Shown piece by piece: positions 7,416 to 16,439 of a stretch of DNA of 26,199 nt. The stretch comes from a virus. The stretch is taken from positions 1 to 26,199 of the IMG/VR virus record IMGVR_UViG_3300017975_000037. The stretch is one strand, 5' to 3'. The position numbers and the translations under genes are program-made. Position 1 is the stretch's first letter, and each line of letters starts with the position of its first letter. Below the pieces are notes generated by a model. That model saw nothing but the letters and a program-made list of their open reading frames with translations. It was not told the DNA's origin and ran no database searches.

Positions 7416-8690
7416 ATGGCACAAATGCAAAACGCGCAATCGGTTGCGTTGCAACTAGAGAAGGTGAGGGACAAGCTCCCCTTGCTCTATGAGCGGGACG
7501 ACATCCTGCTGACGATGATCCAGCAACGCGGCGACGTGGAACGCGTCAGCTCGCGGAACATGCGCCTGCCGTTGCAAATTCGTCCGGGAGGCAAGGCGGG
7601 CCTGGCGAACATGGACGGCGGGGACCTGGGACGCGGGTCTGGAACAACCTACGACGTGGCGCAAGTGACGCCGGTATTTTTCACCAACGCGGTGGAAATC
7701 ACCAAGTTGGTGGAGTATGCGTCGAATGCGCCCGAGAAGGCGATCGAGAATGCGGCGAAGCGAGAAGTGAAGAACGCGATGGCGCAATTCCGGTCGTTTC
7801 TCGACAAGGTGATGCAGACGAACGGAAACGGGGTGCTCGGGACAGTCAGCTCGATCACCACGACTGGGTTGCCGAGCGGAGTGGCAGCACAGTTCGGAAT
7901 GGCGAAGCCGCCCGGGGCGTCGCTCGTGTATTTCAACCAGACGATTCAGGTGTACGACCCAACGTTGACGACGAACCGGGGCTCGGCGAACATCCTGCTG
8001 GTGGATCCGTTCAACGCTTTCATCCAGGTGGATTCGCTGCCGACGGGAACGAGCGTTAACGATTTGATCGTGCATAACGGGTTGACGGGAGCGCAGCCGG
8101 TGTCGCTTTTTGGAATCTTGTATCACCAGACGAACGCGACGACCGGGACGTGGCTGAACCTAAACCGCGCGACTTATCCGGTGGAATTGGCGACGCCGAA
8201 CGTGAACGGAAACAACTCGACGCTGACACCGGGAGCGGTGCGACTGGCGATTAACAAGGTGAGAAAATCGTTGGGGTCGAACCAGGTGTCGAAGCTGATT
8301 GCGTACACCTCGGTCGAGCAGGAGCATCAGTGGGAGCAGCTTGGGGTCACGATTTCGCAGATTATCAAAGAAGGCGCAGGCGGGCGCGCCAGCGATCTCG
8401 ATTTGCTCTTCACGGGCGAAAAGACGATGGCTGGGGTTCCAATCAAGTCGAGCATCAACGCGAATTCCACGCGGGTGGATTTTCTCGATCTTTCGCACTG
8501 GGGACGCGCGGTGATGCAGGACATTGATTTCTACGATGTCGGGGGACAGACGGTGTTTCCGATTTACGGAGCGAGCGGCGGGCTGGCTTCGGCATATATC
8601 TTTTACTTCGTGACGGGATTCCAGGTATGGAACGAATCGCCACGCAGCGGGGCGTATATCAACAACCTGGCAATACCGACGGGGTACTGA
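7416..8690 (+). CDS. Phage major capsid protein
   Basis: This 424-residue protein is the likely coat subunit. Its length, position after scaffold, and layout fit: a helical N-terminus (ALQLEKVRDKLPLLYERDD), a block VSSRNMRLPLQIRPGGKAGL, a strand/long-helix pair with AVEITKLVEYASNAPEKAIE, and a C-terminal strand-rich part with IDFYDVGGQTVFPIYGASGG. These features are typical of HK97-fold coat proteins, but I assign no subfamily. There is no visible protease domain and no long N-terminal delta domain. The ATG at 7416 is preceded by AAGGGAG about 13 bases upstream, a longer spacing than usual. The gene is richer in GC than the two genes before it. Confidence 0.8.
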   Translation: MAQMQNAQSVALQLEKVRDKLPLLYERDDILLTMIQQRGDVERVSSRNMRLPLQIRPGGKAGLANMDGGDLGRGSGTTYDVAQVTPVFFTNAVEITKLVEYASNAPEKAIENAAKREVKNAMAQFRSFLDKVMQTNGNGVLGTVSSITTTGLPSGVAAQFGMAKPPGASLVYFNQTIQVYDPTLTTNRGSANILLVDPFNAFIQVDSLPTGTSVNDLIVHNGLTGAQPVSLFGILYHQTNATTGTWLNLNRATYPVELATPNVNGNNSTLTPGAVRLAINKVRKSLGSNQVSKLIAYTSVEQEHQWEQLGVTISQIIKEGAGGRASDLDLLFTGEKTMAGVPIKSSINANSTRVDFLDLSHWGRAVMQDIDFYDVGGQTVFPIYGASGGLASAYIFYFVTGFQVWNESPRSGAYINNLAIPTGY

Positions 8691-8701
8691 ACGACGGCGT
8701 T

Positions 8702-8731
8702 CGTGGGGGCGGCGAGCGAGCCGCCCCCGCG
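8702..8731 (+). promoter_or_regulatory. Strong GC hairpin between capsid gene and next gene
   Basis: GGGGGCGGC (8705-8713), loop GAGCGA, GCCGCCCCC (8720-8728) form a perfect 9-base stem, extendable outward by a G-T pair and two more pairs to 8702-8731. There is no T run, so it is not a standard terminator. It starts 12 bases after the capsid stop and its base touches the ATG at 8733. It could limit read-through or translation so that capsid is made in excess of downstream proteins, or protect the 3' end of the capsid mRNA. Confidence 0.5.
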
Positions 8732-8732
8732 G

Positions 8733-9338
8733 ATGCAAATTTCGTGGGGTTCGCTGTTGGTGAATGAGATTCGATTGATTCGAGTGATTCGAGAGACGCA
8801 TGAGGCGCCGGCAGCGGTGCAGGAGAGGATTGCTCGCGCGGGCGGGTCGAACCGCTACGGCGAGCCGAATTTCCGCGTGGTGTGGGGCGCGGCGCGGCTC
8901 GCTTGGATCGGCGGGCGATGGACGGACCGTGACGCGAACGGACACGTGATTCGCGAGACTGTGGAGCTGCGGCGAGCCCCGAAGTATGTCCCACAGAACC
9001 GGTGGCACGTGGAGAGGTGGATGCCGCCGGAGATGTACGGGTCGCCGGAAGAGTGGTATGAGCAGACGATTGAGGTGGAGGATGGGATTCAGGTAGCGGC
9101 GCTGGGGCCGTATCCAACGCGGGGTGAGTACGAGCATTGCTTTACGCTGGAGAGCGCGGACCGGGAATTTATTCCGTTATCGGCGGCGGCGTGCGATTGG
9201 ATCGCGAGCGCGGTCGAATGGGCGCGGAGACAAGCGCGAGGGCGCAGGCTCGGGGCGTTAAATGCAAGAGAGGCAGTGCGCGAACGGAACTGGGATCGCA
9301 TGGCGGATGAAGTCTTAAATGGAGATTTCGATATGTAG
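8733..9338 (+). CDS. Conserved-looking phage protein of unknown function after the capsid
   Basis: This protein of about 201 residues is rich in Trp, Arg and Glu and has no membrane segment. Notable stretches are NRYGEPNFRVVWGAARLAWI and GRWTDRDANGHVIRE near the N-terminus, then PKYVPQNRWHVERWMPPEMY, and a C-terminal basic helix (IASAVEWARRQARGRRLG). Similar Trp-rich proteins of unknown role sit near capsid genes in other phage genomes, in my recollection; I do not assign a function. The start is uncertain: ATG 8733 lies at the foot of a hairpin and lacks a ribosome site, GTG 8703 would place the whole hairpin inside the coding region, and GTG 8760 is also in frame. The next gene begins 41 bases after the stop. 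Confidence 0.65.
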   Translation: MQISWGSLLVNEIRLIRVIRETHEAPAAVQERIARAGGSNRYGEPNFRVVWGAARLAWIGGRWTDRDANGHVIRETVELRRAPKYVPQNRWHVERWMPPEMYGSPEEWYEQTIEVEDGIQVAALGPYPTRGEYEHCFTLESADREFIPLSAAACDWIASAVEWARRQARGRRLGALNAREAVRERNWDRMADEVLNGDFDM

Positions 9339-9379
9339 GAGTTGTGGCTAGAAGCGGTGAAGGAAAGGAAAATCAATTG

Positions 9380-10042
9380 ATGACGGCGCTGATGGGAACA
9401 AACGGCCCGCGAAACATCATGGACGAGACGCGGCCGCACGGGGATACGGCGGCGACCGTGACGATCGCGTCGGTCTCCGACCAGGACTGGTACATTTCGA
9501 GGACGCATGGGGTGTATCACATCCCGGCGTGCGCGAAGGGGCAGCCGTACGCAGTGCTGCTGGTGAAATCGCGCGGAGACGCGCTGGATCTTGGCGATAA
9601 CCGGAAGTACCCGTTCATGATTTCGGCGCGGGAGATTGCTGACGATTTGACGCAGGATTTGCACGATCACGGTGTGTTTGTGTGTGCCGGGGCGAGACCG
9701 AGGGATGAAGAGTTGGCGGAAGCAGTGGGGCGGCGAGATGGGTTTTATCAGCGGCTGGTAGCGGAAGGGGACACGATGTGGTCGCGGGGTCACTCATTCC
9801 GGGAAATTTCGGACTTACACCGGCGAGCAGCTATCGCGTTGGGGCTCGAGCGTGAGTGGGCGTATGTTCCGGTGCGTCTGATTGATTGTCCGATATGCGG
9901 CGAGAAGGTGAAACCGTGGGTGGCTGTGTGCCGGCACTGCCGGGGGATTTTGGATCCCGAGAAGGCAGCTAAGCATGGTCTGGGCACTGGGGGCACGGAA
10001 TTGAAGGTGAGGGAGAGAAGTGGGGGAGTGCAGGGCGGCTAA
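9380..10042 (+). CDS. Zinc-ribbon protein of unknown function
   Basis: This 220-residue protein ends in a compact zinc ribbon: Cys170-x2-Cys173 and Cys184-x2-Cys187 (CPICGEKVKPW ... CRHCRGIL). The front part has a mixed alpha/beta body with DQDWYISRTHGVYHIPACAKG and a helical middle (ARPRDEELAEAVGRRDGFYQ). It may be a structural head protein whose zinc knuckle stabilises a small fold, since nothing suggests an enzyme. I chose ATG 9380 because GGAAAGGAAAA precedes it; a GTG at 9344, six bases after the upstream stop, is in frame and would add 12 residues. It follows the Trp-rich protein gene closely and is probably in the same transcript. Confidence 0.65.
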   Translation: MTALMGTNGPRNIMDETRPHGDTAATVTIASVSDQDWYISRTHGVYHIPACAKGQPYAVLLVKSRGDALDLGDNRKYPFMISAREIADDLTQDLHDHGVFVCAGARPRDEELAEAVGRRDGFYQRLVAEGDTMWSRGHSFREISDLHRRAAIALGLEREWAYVPVRLIDCPICGEKVKPWVAVCRHCRGILDPEKAAKHGLGTGGTELKVRERSGGVQGG

Positions 10043-10210
10043 GCCTTCTTTTTCGTAGCGCTTCTCCCAAATATAGAAAAACGCCCCGAGAACGCCGAAG
10101 AAGCGACGGGTGCGACTGGCAATGCCGCTGACGCGCTGCGCATGCTGCAGCATGTGCAGCCTGGCCTTCATGTTCCTTGCCTCGATCTGTTTATAAGCGG
10201 GGTTCTTCAT
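9815..10210 (-). CDS. Possible small basic protein, opposite strand
   Basis: A 131-residue frame starts at ATG 10210 with GAGG six bases upstream. The first 60 residues look protein-like: MKNPAYKQIEARNMKARLHM, then a basic helix, then FFGVLGAFFYIWEKRYEKEG, and third codon positions there are mostly G or C. The second half runs antisense through the end of the zinc-ribbon gene for about 230 bases and has a low-quality, Pro/His/Ser-rich composition typical of a shadow frame. It may be a short gene that lost its native end, or chance. I do not recognise it. Confidence 0.25.
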   Translation of the reverse strand: MKNPAYKQIEARNMKARLHMLQHAQRVSGIASRTRRFFGVLGAFFYIWEKRYEKEGLAALHSPTSLPHLQFRAPSAQTMLSCLLGIQNPPAVPAHSHPRFHLLAAYRTINQTHRNIRPLTLEPQRDSCSPV

Positions 10211-10480
10211 CAAGGACCTCGTGTAGTGGGCCGAGAGGATACCCCATCTGTCCGGGATGTCTATTGGCAAATGAAAGCGTGTCAGTAACGGACGGTGGAA
10301 ATCGAGGCGGGGAGCTGAGAAGCGTGCAAGTGACGAACAGGAATACTGGGAATGAGCGGGACTTGTCCGCCGGACGAGACGAAGTGAGGAACAGTGAAAC
10401 TCCACGCTGCGGGAATTGGTTAGGATTTACAATCCCAGCTGAAGCCCAGGATCTAGGATTCGCAAGAGAAAGGGAGGCCG
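10043..10480. other. 438-base gap before the tailspike gene
   Basis: Apart from the possible opposite-strand frame in its first 170 bases, this stretch has no supported gene. The same-strand frame after the zinc-ribbon stop stays open to about 10284 but has no start and poor codon-position bias. The right end holds the tailspike ribosome site AAAGGGAGG. No convincing promoter boxes or intrinsic terminator are visible. Confidence 0.4.
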
Positions 10481-13400
10481 ATGCCAATTAAGGGGATGGT
10501 GCGGACGACTGCGCTTGTGATGGCGATGTGCCTTGTAAGTGTCTTTTTGGCGACGCCGAGTGCGAGAGGCCAGGGCTCGCGCAAGGATGACATTGTCTTC
10601 GGACCCTCGGGGCATCCGATTGCAGGGGCGACAGTGACTGTGTGTGTTGCGACCGCGACGGGAACGCCGTGCGCGCCACTGGCCACGCTCTATATAGACG
10701 CAACGTTGACGGTGACGGCACCCAATCCGTTCCAGGCCGATGGGATCGGGAATTATCACTTCTATGCACCCGCAGGGCGGTACCAGGTGCAAATCAGCGG
10801 GCCACAGGTCAGCGGGACGATCACTTTCCCCGACGTGATCCTTCCGGCGGACTTGTCCTCGACGAGCTCGGGGAACAATATTTCAGCATTTGGGCTGACG
10901 CTCGGCGGAAACTTGAACGTCGCGGGGAACGCGACGATAACGGGGACGCTGACTTCTGGGACATTTAGTCCGGGAACATTTGCGCCCACATCCATCACTG
11001 TTGGCGGGAGCGAAACTGTGCTGGGGCCAAGGCCACGGGTGGATGTGACGGCCTACGGAGCGAAAGGCGACGGAACGACGGACGACACGTCGGCTATTAA
11101 TTCAGCAATAACGGCCTCTTGCAATACCACCCTTGGGAGCAGCCATCCAGATTTGTACTTCCCTCCAGGAACTTATGCGGTTACGCAGACACAGCTTCCG
11201 TCTACGGCAGGTATTTTTGAAGTGCCGTGCAGCAATATTAAGTTCGTAGGCCTTGGAAGCTCTGGAACCGCTTCATTCGGACGGGCTGGCGTCGCGCGGA
11301 TAATGGTGACCACGGTAGGATCGAATCCCAACCTGGCCGCAGTGTTCGATGTACGCTACCCGAACGCACAATCGAACGTCACATTCGAGAATTTGCAAGT
11401 CACAGGCTACAATCGCGGCATCGAGATTTACACCACCAACGATGTGGTTTTTCAGAATGTGACAGTAACGGCTGCAATTACGGGCTCGACAGACAACCAC
11501 CCGTTGGTGATGAGCAATAATTTCTGGTTTGAATGGCATGGTGGCGATTGTCTTTTCCCCGGCACCAACACGCTCTATTGCGTCCTAATGAAAGGCGACA
11601 TTCCGTTAGGAAGCGAAGCTCCACTTGTTGGGTTAGCTGAATTTGACAATCTACAAGGGGCTGGAGGTGGATTTCAATACAGCCAGCGCGTCAATACGAA
11701 CGGCAGCGGGCCGGGAAATTTGGCATTTAGAGATATTCGGGCGTGGGAATCCATCGGTACAGCAATGCTCTATGTGTCGAACGACACCGGAAACGCCGGC
11801 ACCGCAGCCATGCCACAGTTTAGTGGATTGATCTTCGACGCGGTGAATACATCAGATGCGACAAACCAGAACAATGCACTCGTAGAATTTAACTCCTCCG
11901 GCTCTGTTTTAGGCGGGGTAGTGATAACTCAGCCATCGACTGGAAATGCCGGAGCGGGCGTTACCATTCGCATGGATGCGGGGAGTCTGACCGGTTGCTA
12001 TTCCTTTGGGTTGAACCTATTTAATGAGAACATCGTTGTGGATAGCAACGGAAATCCAATTGGTTCTTGCACAGTTTCTAATTCCAATGGCTTCGACTAC
12101 GCTGTAAACACCAGCGATGCGGGAGCGAGACTTCGTACCGATGTCTTCGGTCTTCAGGAAATAGGCTCCGCGTTCAGGGCTTTTGCCGGTGGCAGCCGGT
12201 TCGCTGCCGTAGGTATTGACCCTGCGAACGGCTTCATGTTGAACGGTGTGCAGGGTTTCGGCTGGACCTCTAGTGTCAAAGCAAATTCGGTCAATAGTCT
12301 CGATATTCAATTCGCAAATATTCTCCCGCCCACAAACGTGGCCGCCACTCCCACTACGGGGGGCGGCATTGCGGCAGGGACTTATTATGTAACTGTCTCT
12401 TCGACTTCAGACAATTGCACGACTCAATCTGCCCCTTCCATTCAGAGTTCTGCTGTTACTTTGTCGGGCAGCAACAACGCCATTAGCGTTTCCTGGACAC
12501 TTCCAGCGACAAGTCTTGTTTCGCCGAGTGGTTTTTGCATTACAGCTGCCACCACGCCCAATTTGAACGGCATCATTTGGAATCCTGGGACGTCGCAAAA
12601 GACTTTTATTTCGGGCGGCACAACGACAAGCACGACTTTGACAGCCCTAGCAAGCATAGCGGGAACAAATCCACTTATTTCAACTTTAGCTGCGGCGCAT
12701 CGCTTCACACCGACATCTTTGGGAATCAATAACACGAATCCTCAATACAACCTTGATGTGAATGGTAGCGCGGCTGTGAATTCGCTGAATCAGGTGCAGA
12801 AGGCGGAGCGCTTTTCGGGCGCGGACGCTGCGGCGAAACTCAACGCATGTCTCGCCGCGGCCGCAACTACATCAAGTCTTTGCGATGCGCGCGGCTTGAC
12901 AGGGACGCTGACAGGCGCGTCGCACCTTTCGATTCCGGCAGGAACGATCCTCTTATGGGGACAGGCGCAATTAACAATCACTGACACGGCCACGAATGAC
13001 GCAATCGAACTGTCAGGCGATGGCGCATCCATTTACGGTTACCAGGAGAGCGGAATCACCACGCTGCCAAACACGGACAATTCAGGGTATATCGCGTGCG
13101 CGGTGGCGGGATGCACGACCGTAAAGAAGCCGAACCAATCGAGCTCCAAGATTAACTTCGTGCACATCGTAGGGATGTACCTGCAAGCGAATGGCGCAAA
13201 CTCGAAGGTCATTGATCTGACGAGCGTCGGGCACTCTGTGGTGGAGAGCAACAATCTTGCGCTCGGCATCGGCGGAAATTCATACGGGATATTTGGCGAT
13301 TCCTCGACGGGAGATTTTGACAGCACCAACACGTTGATACGACACAACAATATCGGACTAAATTCGACTGGAGACACTTGCTTCAGCTTTGCCGGAATTT

Positions 13401-15244
13401 ATAACGCGATGGTGGTGGAACAGAATGTTTGCACATTGGCGCCGGCCGCGTCCTATGGCTACGTGCTTAAAAAAGACTCGAACGGCAACTATCCCGACAA
13501 TGACGAGATTTACGGCAACGATTGCGAGTCTTCCTCTCAGGCGTTTGGGCAAATCTGTTACAACATCATCGGCGCCCTTTCGGTGACACTCGGCCCCAAT
13601 AACCGCTGCGAAAACGTATATAACTGCGTGCAGTTCCCGACAGACGGGTCGGCCAACGGCATTCACTTGCTGGATCCTTACCTATCGCTAAGCAATGCCA
13701 ACCAGGTGAACCCGAATGAGCCGGCGACAGCAACGGTGGCGATCGACAACAACGGACACAATTGGCTCCCATCCATGCACTATGGGCAAAACGATCTAGC
13801 TGGTCCGAACCTGCTCGGCAACGCGGGGTTCGAGGGATGGCAGAACTCGACGACGCTTTATTACTGGGGTGGCGCAAGCGGCACGAACATCAACCAAGCG
13901 GGCAGCGGGATTTATGTGCAGGAGGCGAGTGCCGGCTCCGACCCTGGCGTGGATTCCTTCACGCAGGGAACATATAACGTCCGGGTCGGTGATGGAGCAA
14001 CGGCGGGGCTTGGAGTCAACTCCGGATGCATTCAGGTGGACCCGTTGCGGGAATATACATTGATGTTCCGTGTGGCATCGAGTTCGACATCGAATAACTT
14101 CCGTCCCGGATTCCGGTTTTACTACGACCCGAATTGCACCGAGGCGGACAAGATAACGAGCGTGGCGACCAACGCACGCGTGCTGGCTCCGACAAACTAT
14201 GCCAGCAACTTGCAATCCACCAATGCTTCTTTAACCTACAACAACGGAATTACGTGCAACTGCAACGTGACAGGAGCTGATTGGCAAGTTTCGACGGCTA
14301 ATACCTGGACAGTGAATCGCAATTACGGAATCGTATTTCGCGTTCCCAATGCGTTCGGCAATTCGAGCACGGTGGCACATTCGATGAGGATATTCCTGCT
14401 CGAGAATACGGCCGCGGCAAACAACTATGTATATTTCGACGACGCGATCCTAAGCCAAGGGCCTGCGAGCCCGGATATCAGGCCCGCCGCGCTTGCCGAC
14501 AGCGGGAACGGCGGGACGGTGAATGGGTATTCGAATTACAATTTTTCCGGAACTGTATCGTTGCAATCGAATACAGCAAATGTGGGGACGTTCGCGCACA
14601 GCATCACGGCCAACCGGACGTGGACACTGCCGGATGCCGCCGGGCCGGTGATTGTGCAGACCGGCTCAACGCCGATCAATAATGATTGCGCACAATTTTC
14701 GGTCTCGGGCAGCACGGTGACTATCAAGGATAGCGGCGGCGCGTGCGCATCTACTGGGGCACTGGCTTCGTGGGGACTCCAGCACGCAGGGTCGGGCCAG
14801 AGTTTTTCGTCGAACGCGGTGAAAGTATGGGGCATCATCATTCCCTATGCCGTGAACTACAGCCACATTGACTACGACGTTTCGACCCTTGATTCGAGCA
14901 CTTCGGACTTTTATGACCTGGGATTGTACGGGCCGTGTGCTGTCAATACTTCGAGCTGTCCCCTTGTGACTCACATCGGGGCGCAGAATTTGACCGCATC
15001 GGGCTACAAGCAGGCCAGCGTGACGAGCGGAACGATCCAGCCGGGACTATACTGGGTCGCGATGACGGGAAACGCGACGACGGCACAATTGGCGACCACG
15101 TCCGTGAGCGAATGGACCGTTTGTCCCTCGACGAATTCCTCGACGACGTCCAGCAGTGGAGCACTGCCGTCGACGATCGCGACACCGAATTGCAGCGCCC
15201 CGCAGTGGACGGGAGCGGCGGTGGTCAGCATCGGATTCGAATAA
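10481..15244 (+). CDS. Giant tailspike/tail-fibre protein with Sec signal peptide and two beta-helix regions
   Basis: This 1587-residue protein most likely binds and perhaps cleaves host surface glycans. Domains in order: signal-like peptide 1-31 (core ALVMAMCLVSVFLA, cleavage near SARG); a carboxypeptidase-regulatory-like Ig fold about 35-125 (GHPIAGATVTVC, YHFYAPAGRYQVQI); a pectate-lyase-3-type beta-helix from about 185 (VDVTAYGAKGDGTTDDTSAI, then LYFPPGTYAV) to about 610; an Ig/FN3-like insert about 617-735; a motif NPQYNLDVNGSA near 755; a second beta-helix from about 775 (AERFSGADAAAKLNACL) to 1095; a carbohydrate-binding-module-like jelly roll about 1108-1330 (NLLGNAGFEGWQN); a strand-rich tip to the end. 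The helix opening motif is seen in phage tailspikes. Catalytic residues cannot be placed. ATG 10481 has AAGGGAGG upstream. A Sec signal on a tailspike is odd; the alternative is a secreted cell-surface adhesin or glycanase. Confidence 0.8.
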   Translation: MPIKGMVRTTALVMAMCLVSVFLATPSARGQGSRKDDIVFGPSGHPIAGATVTVCVATATGTPCAPLATLYIDATLTVTAPNPFQADGIGNYHFYAPAGRYQVQISGPQVSGTITFPDVILPADLSSTSSGNNISAFGLTLGGNLNVAGNATITGTLTSGTFSPGTFAPTSITVGGSETVLGPRPRVDVTAYGAKGDGTTDDTSAINSAITASCNTTLGSSHPDLYFPPGTYAVTQTQLPSTAGIFEVPCSNIKFVGLGSSGTASFGRAGVARIMVTTVGSNPNLAAVFDVRYPNAQSNVTFENLQVTGYNRGIEIYTTNDVVFQNVTVTAAITGSTDNHPLVMSNNFWFEWHGGDCLFPGTNTLYCVLMKGDIPLGSEAPLVGLAEFDNLQGAGGGFQYSQRVNTNGSGPGNLAFRDIRAWESIGTAMLYVSNDTGNAGTAAMPQFSGLIFDAVNTSDATNQNNALVEFNSSGSVLGGVVITQPSTGNAGAGVTIRMDAGSLTGCYSFGLNLFNENIVVDSNGNPIGSCTVSNSNGFDYAVNTSDAGARLRTDVFGLQEIGSAFRAFAGGSRFAAVGIDPANGFMLNGVQGFGWTSSVKANSVNSLDIQFANILPPTNVAATPTTGGGIAAGTYYVTVSSTSDNCTTQSAPSIQSSAVTLSGSNNAISVSWTLPATSLVSPSGFCITAATTPNLNGIIWNPGTSQKTFISGGTTTSTTLTALASIAGTNPLISTLAAAHRFTPTSLGINNTNPQYNLDVNGSAAVNSLNQVQKAERFSGADAAAKLNACLAAAATTSSLCDARGLTGTLTGASHLSIPAGTILLWGQAQLTITDTATNDAIELSGDGASIYGYQESGITTLPNTDNSGYIACAVAGCTTVKKPNQSSSKINFVHIVGMYLQANGANSKVIDLTSVGHSVVESNNLALGIGGNSYGIFGDSSTGDFDSTNTLIRHNNIGLNSTGDTCFSFAGIYNAMVVEQNVCTLAPAASYGYVLKKDSNGNYPDNDEIYGNDCESSSQAFGQICYNIIGALSVTLGPNNRCENVYNCVQFPTDGSANGIHLLDPYLSLSNANQVNPNEPATATVAIDNNGHNWLPSMHYGQNDLAGPNLLGNAGFEGWQNSTTLYYWGGASGTNINQAGSGIYVQEASAGSDPGVDSFTQGTYNVRVGDGATAGLGVNSGCIQVDPLREYTLMFRVASSSTSNNFRPGFRFYYDPNCTEADKITSVATNARVLAPTNYASNLQSTNASLTYNNGITCNCNVTGADWQVSTANTWTVNRNYGIVFRVPNAFGNSSTVAHSMRIFLLENTAAANNYVYFDDAILSQGPASPDIRPAALADSGNGGTVNGYSNYNFSGTVSLQSNTANVGTFAHSITANRTWTLPDAAGPVIVQTGSTPINNDCAQFSVSGSTVTIKDSGGACASTGALASWGLQHAGSGQSFSSNAVKVWGIIIPYAVNYSHIDYDVSTLDSSTSDFYDLGLYGPCAVNTSSCPLVTHIGAQNLTASGYKQASVTSGTIQPGLYWVAMTGNATTAQLATTSVSEWTVCPSTNSSTTSSSGALPSTIATPNCSAPQWTGAAVVSIGFE

Positions 15245-15339
15245 GACAAGTTCGGCTGCCAAGAAAGTTGCCTTTCGCGCACCTGGAGTGTGAATGCAGG
15301 TAGCGGCGTATTCGGATTGGTTTGCCCATCACGGCGGAA

Positions 15340-15642
15340 ATGAGCACCTCTCATAAGAATCAGTACAAAGGGCTCGCAGACCTTGAAGTCTGGCTGAAGG
15401 GGATTGCAGCGGCAGCGATTTCGGGCGGGGCCAATGGAATTGTCACCGGCTTTGCGGCGATCGGTATCGATCCGAACCATTTCAATCTCCAGGAGGGGTT
15501 CCACCACACACTGACGATTGGCGGAGTCAGCGCGGCGATCAGCGCAATTCTTGGTGTAGCGCTGTATTTGAGGCAATCACCATTGCCTCATGAGGGATTG
15601 GATTTGGATTCGCGGAGCGAAGAGCCTCGGTTACCGAGGTAG
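15340..15642 (+). CDS. Small two-helix membrane protein, holin-like
   Basis: This 100-residue protein has two hydrophobic segments, about 18-42 (WLKGIAAAAISGGANGIVTG) and about 58-80 (TIGGVSAAISAILGVALYL), joined by a short polar loop, and a charged C-terminal tail rich in Asp, Glu and Arg. This is the layout of class II holins, which open the inner membrane at lysis, but short two-helix proteins are not diagnostic. It lies between the tailspike and adaptor genes rather than beside the transglycosylase. The ATG at 15340 has GGCGGAA almost touching it; an in-frame TTG at 15322 would add six residues. Confidence 0.6.
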   Translation: MSTSHKNQYKGLADLEVWLKGIAAAAISGGANGIVTGFAAIGIDPNHFNLQEGFHHTLTIGGVSAAISAILGVALYLRQSPLPHEGLDLDSRSEEPRLPR

Positions 15643-15703
15643 TGAGTAGCACACATCGCTTCTTGCCTTTTAATACCGGCGGAAGAGTTTCCCGGAGGCA
15701 ATC

Positions 15704-16420
15704 ATGCCCGTTTTACCGACAACGGCGTATTCACAGGCGGAAGACGCGCTCAATCTCGCGCGAGCACTCGTGAACGACTCCGCCGGTGCCGTGTTCACGG
15801 ACACGCTGTTGATGCCGCTGCTCAATTCGGTTTATCGCGGATTGCAGCGTGAGCTGGCGGAGAATGGGGTAAGCGTGCTTACGGAACAGCAGGATATCGA
15901 GCTGGACGTGAATGGATCCACGGGAATAACCAGCACTGAGATCAGCGACGTATCGAGCCCCCAGCTTCCGACCGATTGCTTGATGCCGCACATGCTGTGG
16001 GAGCGTGCGACGGCGAATACGACAGATGTGCTGGTGCCGATGGAAAAATTCATGAGCGGCGGCAGCATGTTGAATCTGCAGCCGAGCACCTACTTGCGGC
16101 TATGGGAATGGCGGGAAGACAAGATTAATCTAATCGGGGCGACGCAGTCCATCACTGTGCGGGTGCGATATGAAAAGGTGCTCCCACAGCTCACGCTGGG
16201 AACGGACCCGGTGATGATTCGGTCGGCGACAGATCCGCTCGGATATGCGACCGCGGCGCTAGCGGCACGTTCGCGGGGGGCGCGGGCACTCGCAGCAGAT
16301 CTGCTGGGCGCGGCCCAGCAAGCGACCGAGAATTTGATTCATCGGTACGTTCGGCCGGAGCAAGTAAAAGCCCGACGGCGGCGGCCCTACGGCTACCGAC
16401 AACGGGTGATTTACTTGTAG
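15704..16420 (+). CDS. Head-tail adaptor-like protein
   Basis: This 238-residue protein resembles the ring proteins that sit below the portal in podoviruses (the P22 gp4 / T7 gp11 type). The N-terminal third is helical (QAEDALNLARALVNDSAGAV, then LLMPLLNSVYRGLQRELAEN), followed by a strand-rich middle (VLTEQQDIELDVNGSTGI, ITVRVRYEKVLPQL), a helical Ala-rich part (LAARSRGARALAADLLGAAQ) and a basic C-terminal tail (KARRRRPYGYRQRVIYL) suited to docking on the portal. It has no catalytic motif. ATG 15704 has GGAGG seven bases upstream. The stop is 19 bases from the end of a convergent gene with no terminator between them. The call is by fold texture and position. Confidence 0.6.
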   Translation: MPVLPTTAYSQAEDALNLARALVNDSAGAVFTDTLLMPLLNSVYRGLQRELAENGVSVLTEQQDIELDVNGSTGITSTEISDVSSPQLPTDCLMPHMLWERATANTTDVLVPMEKFMSGGSMLNLQPSTYLRLWEWREDKINLIGATQSITVRVRYEKVLPQLTLGTDPVMIRSATDPLGYATAALAARSRGARALAADLLGAAQQATENLIHRYVRPEQVKARRRRPYGYRQRVIYL

Positions 16421-16439
16421 GGAAGGTGGACTTCAGAAT

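Noticed and set aside
7455-9137. Two long leftward frames opposite capsid and the next gene (7455-8126, 8160-9137)
   Set aside because: Composition dominated by Arg, His and Pro and entirely antisense to well-supported genes.
15663-15701. TTGCCT/AGGCAA inverted repeat that could hide the adaptor ribosome site
   Set aside because: Only six pairs with a long poorly paired loop; too weak to list as a feature.
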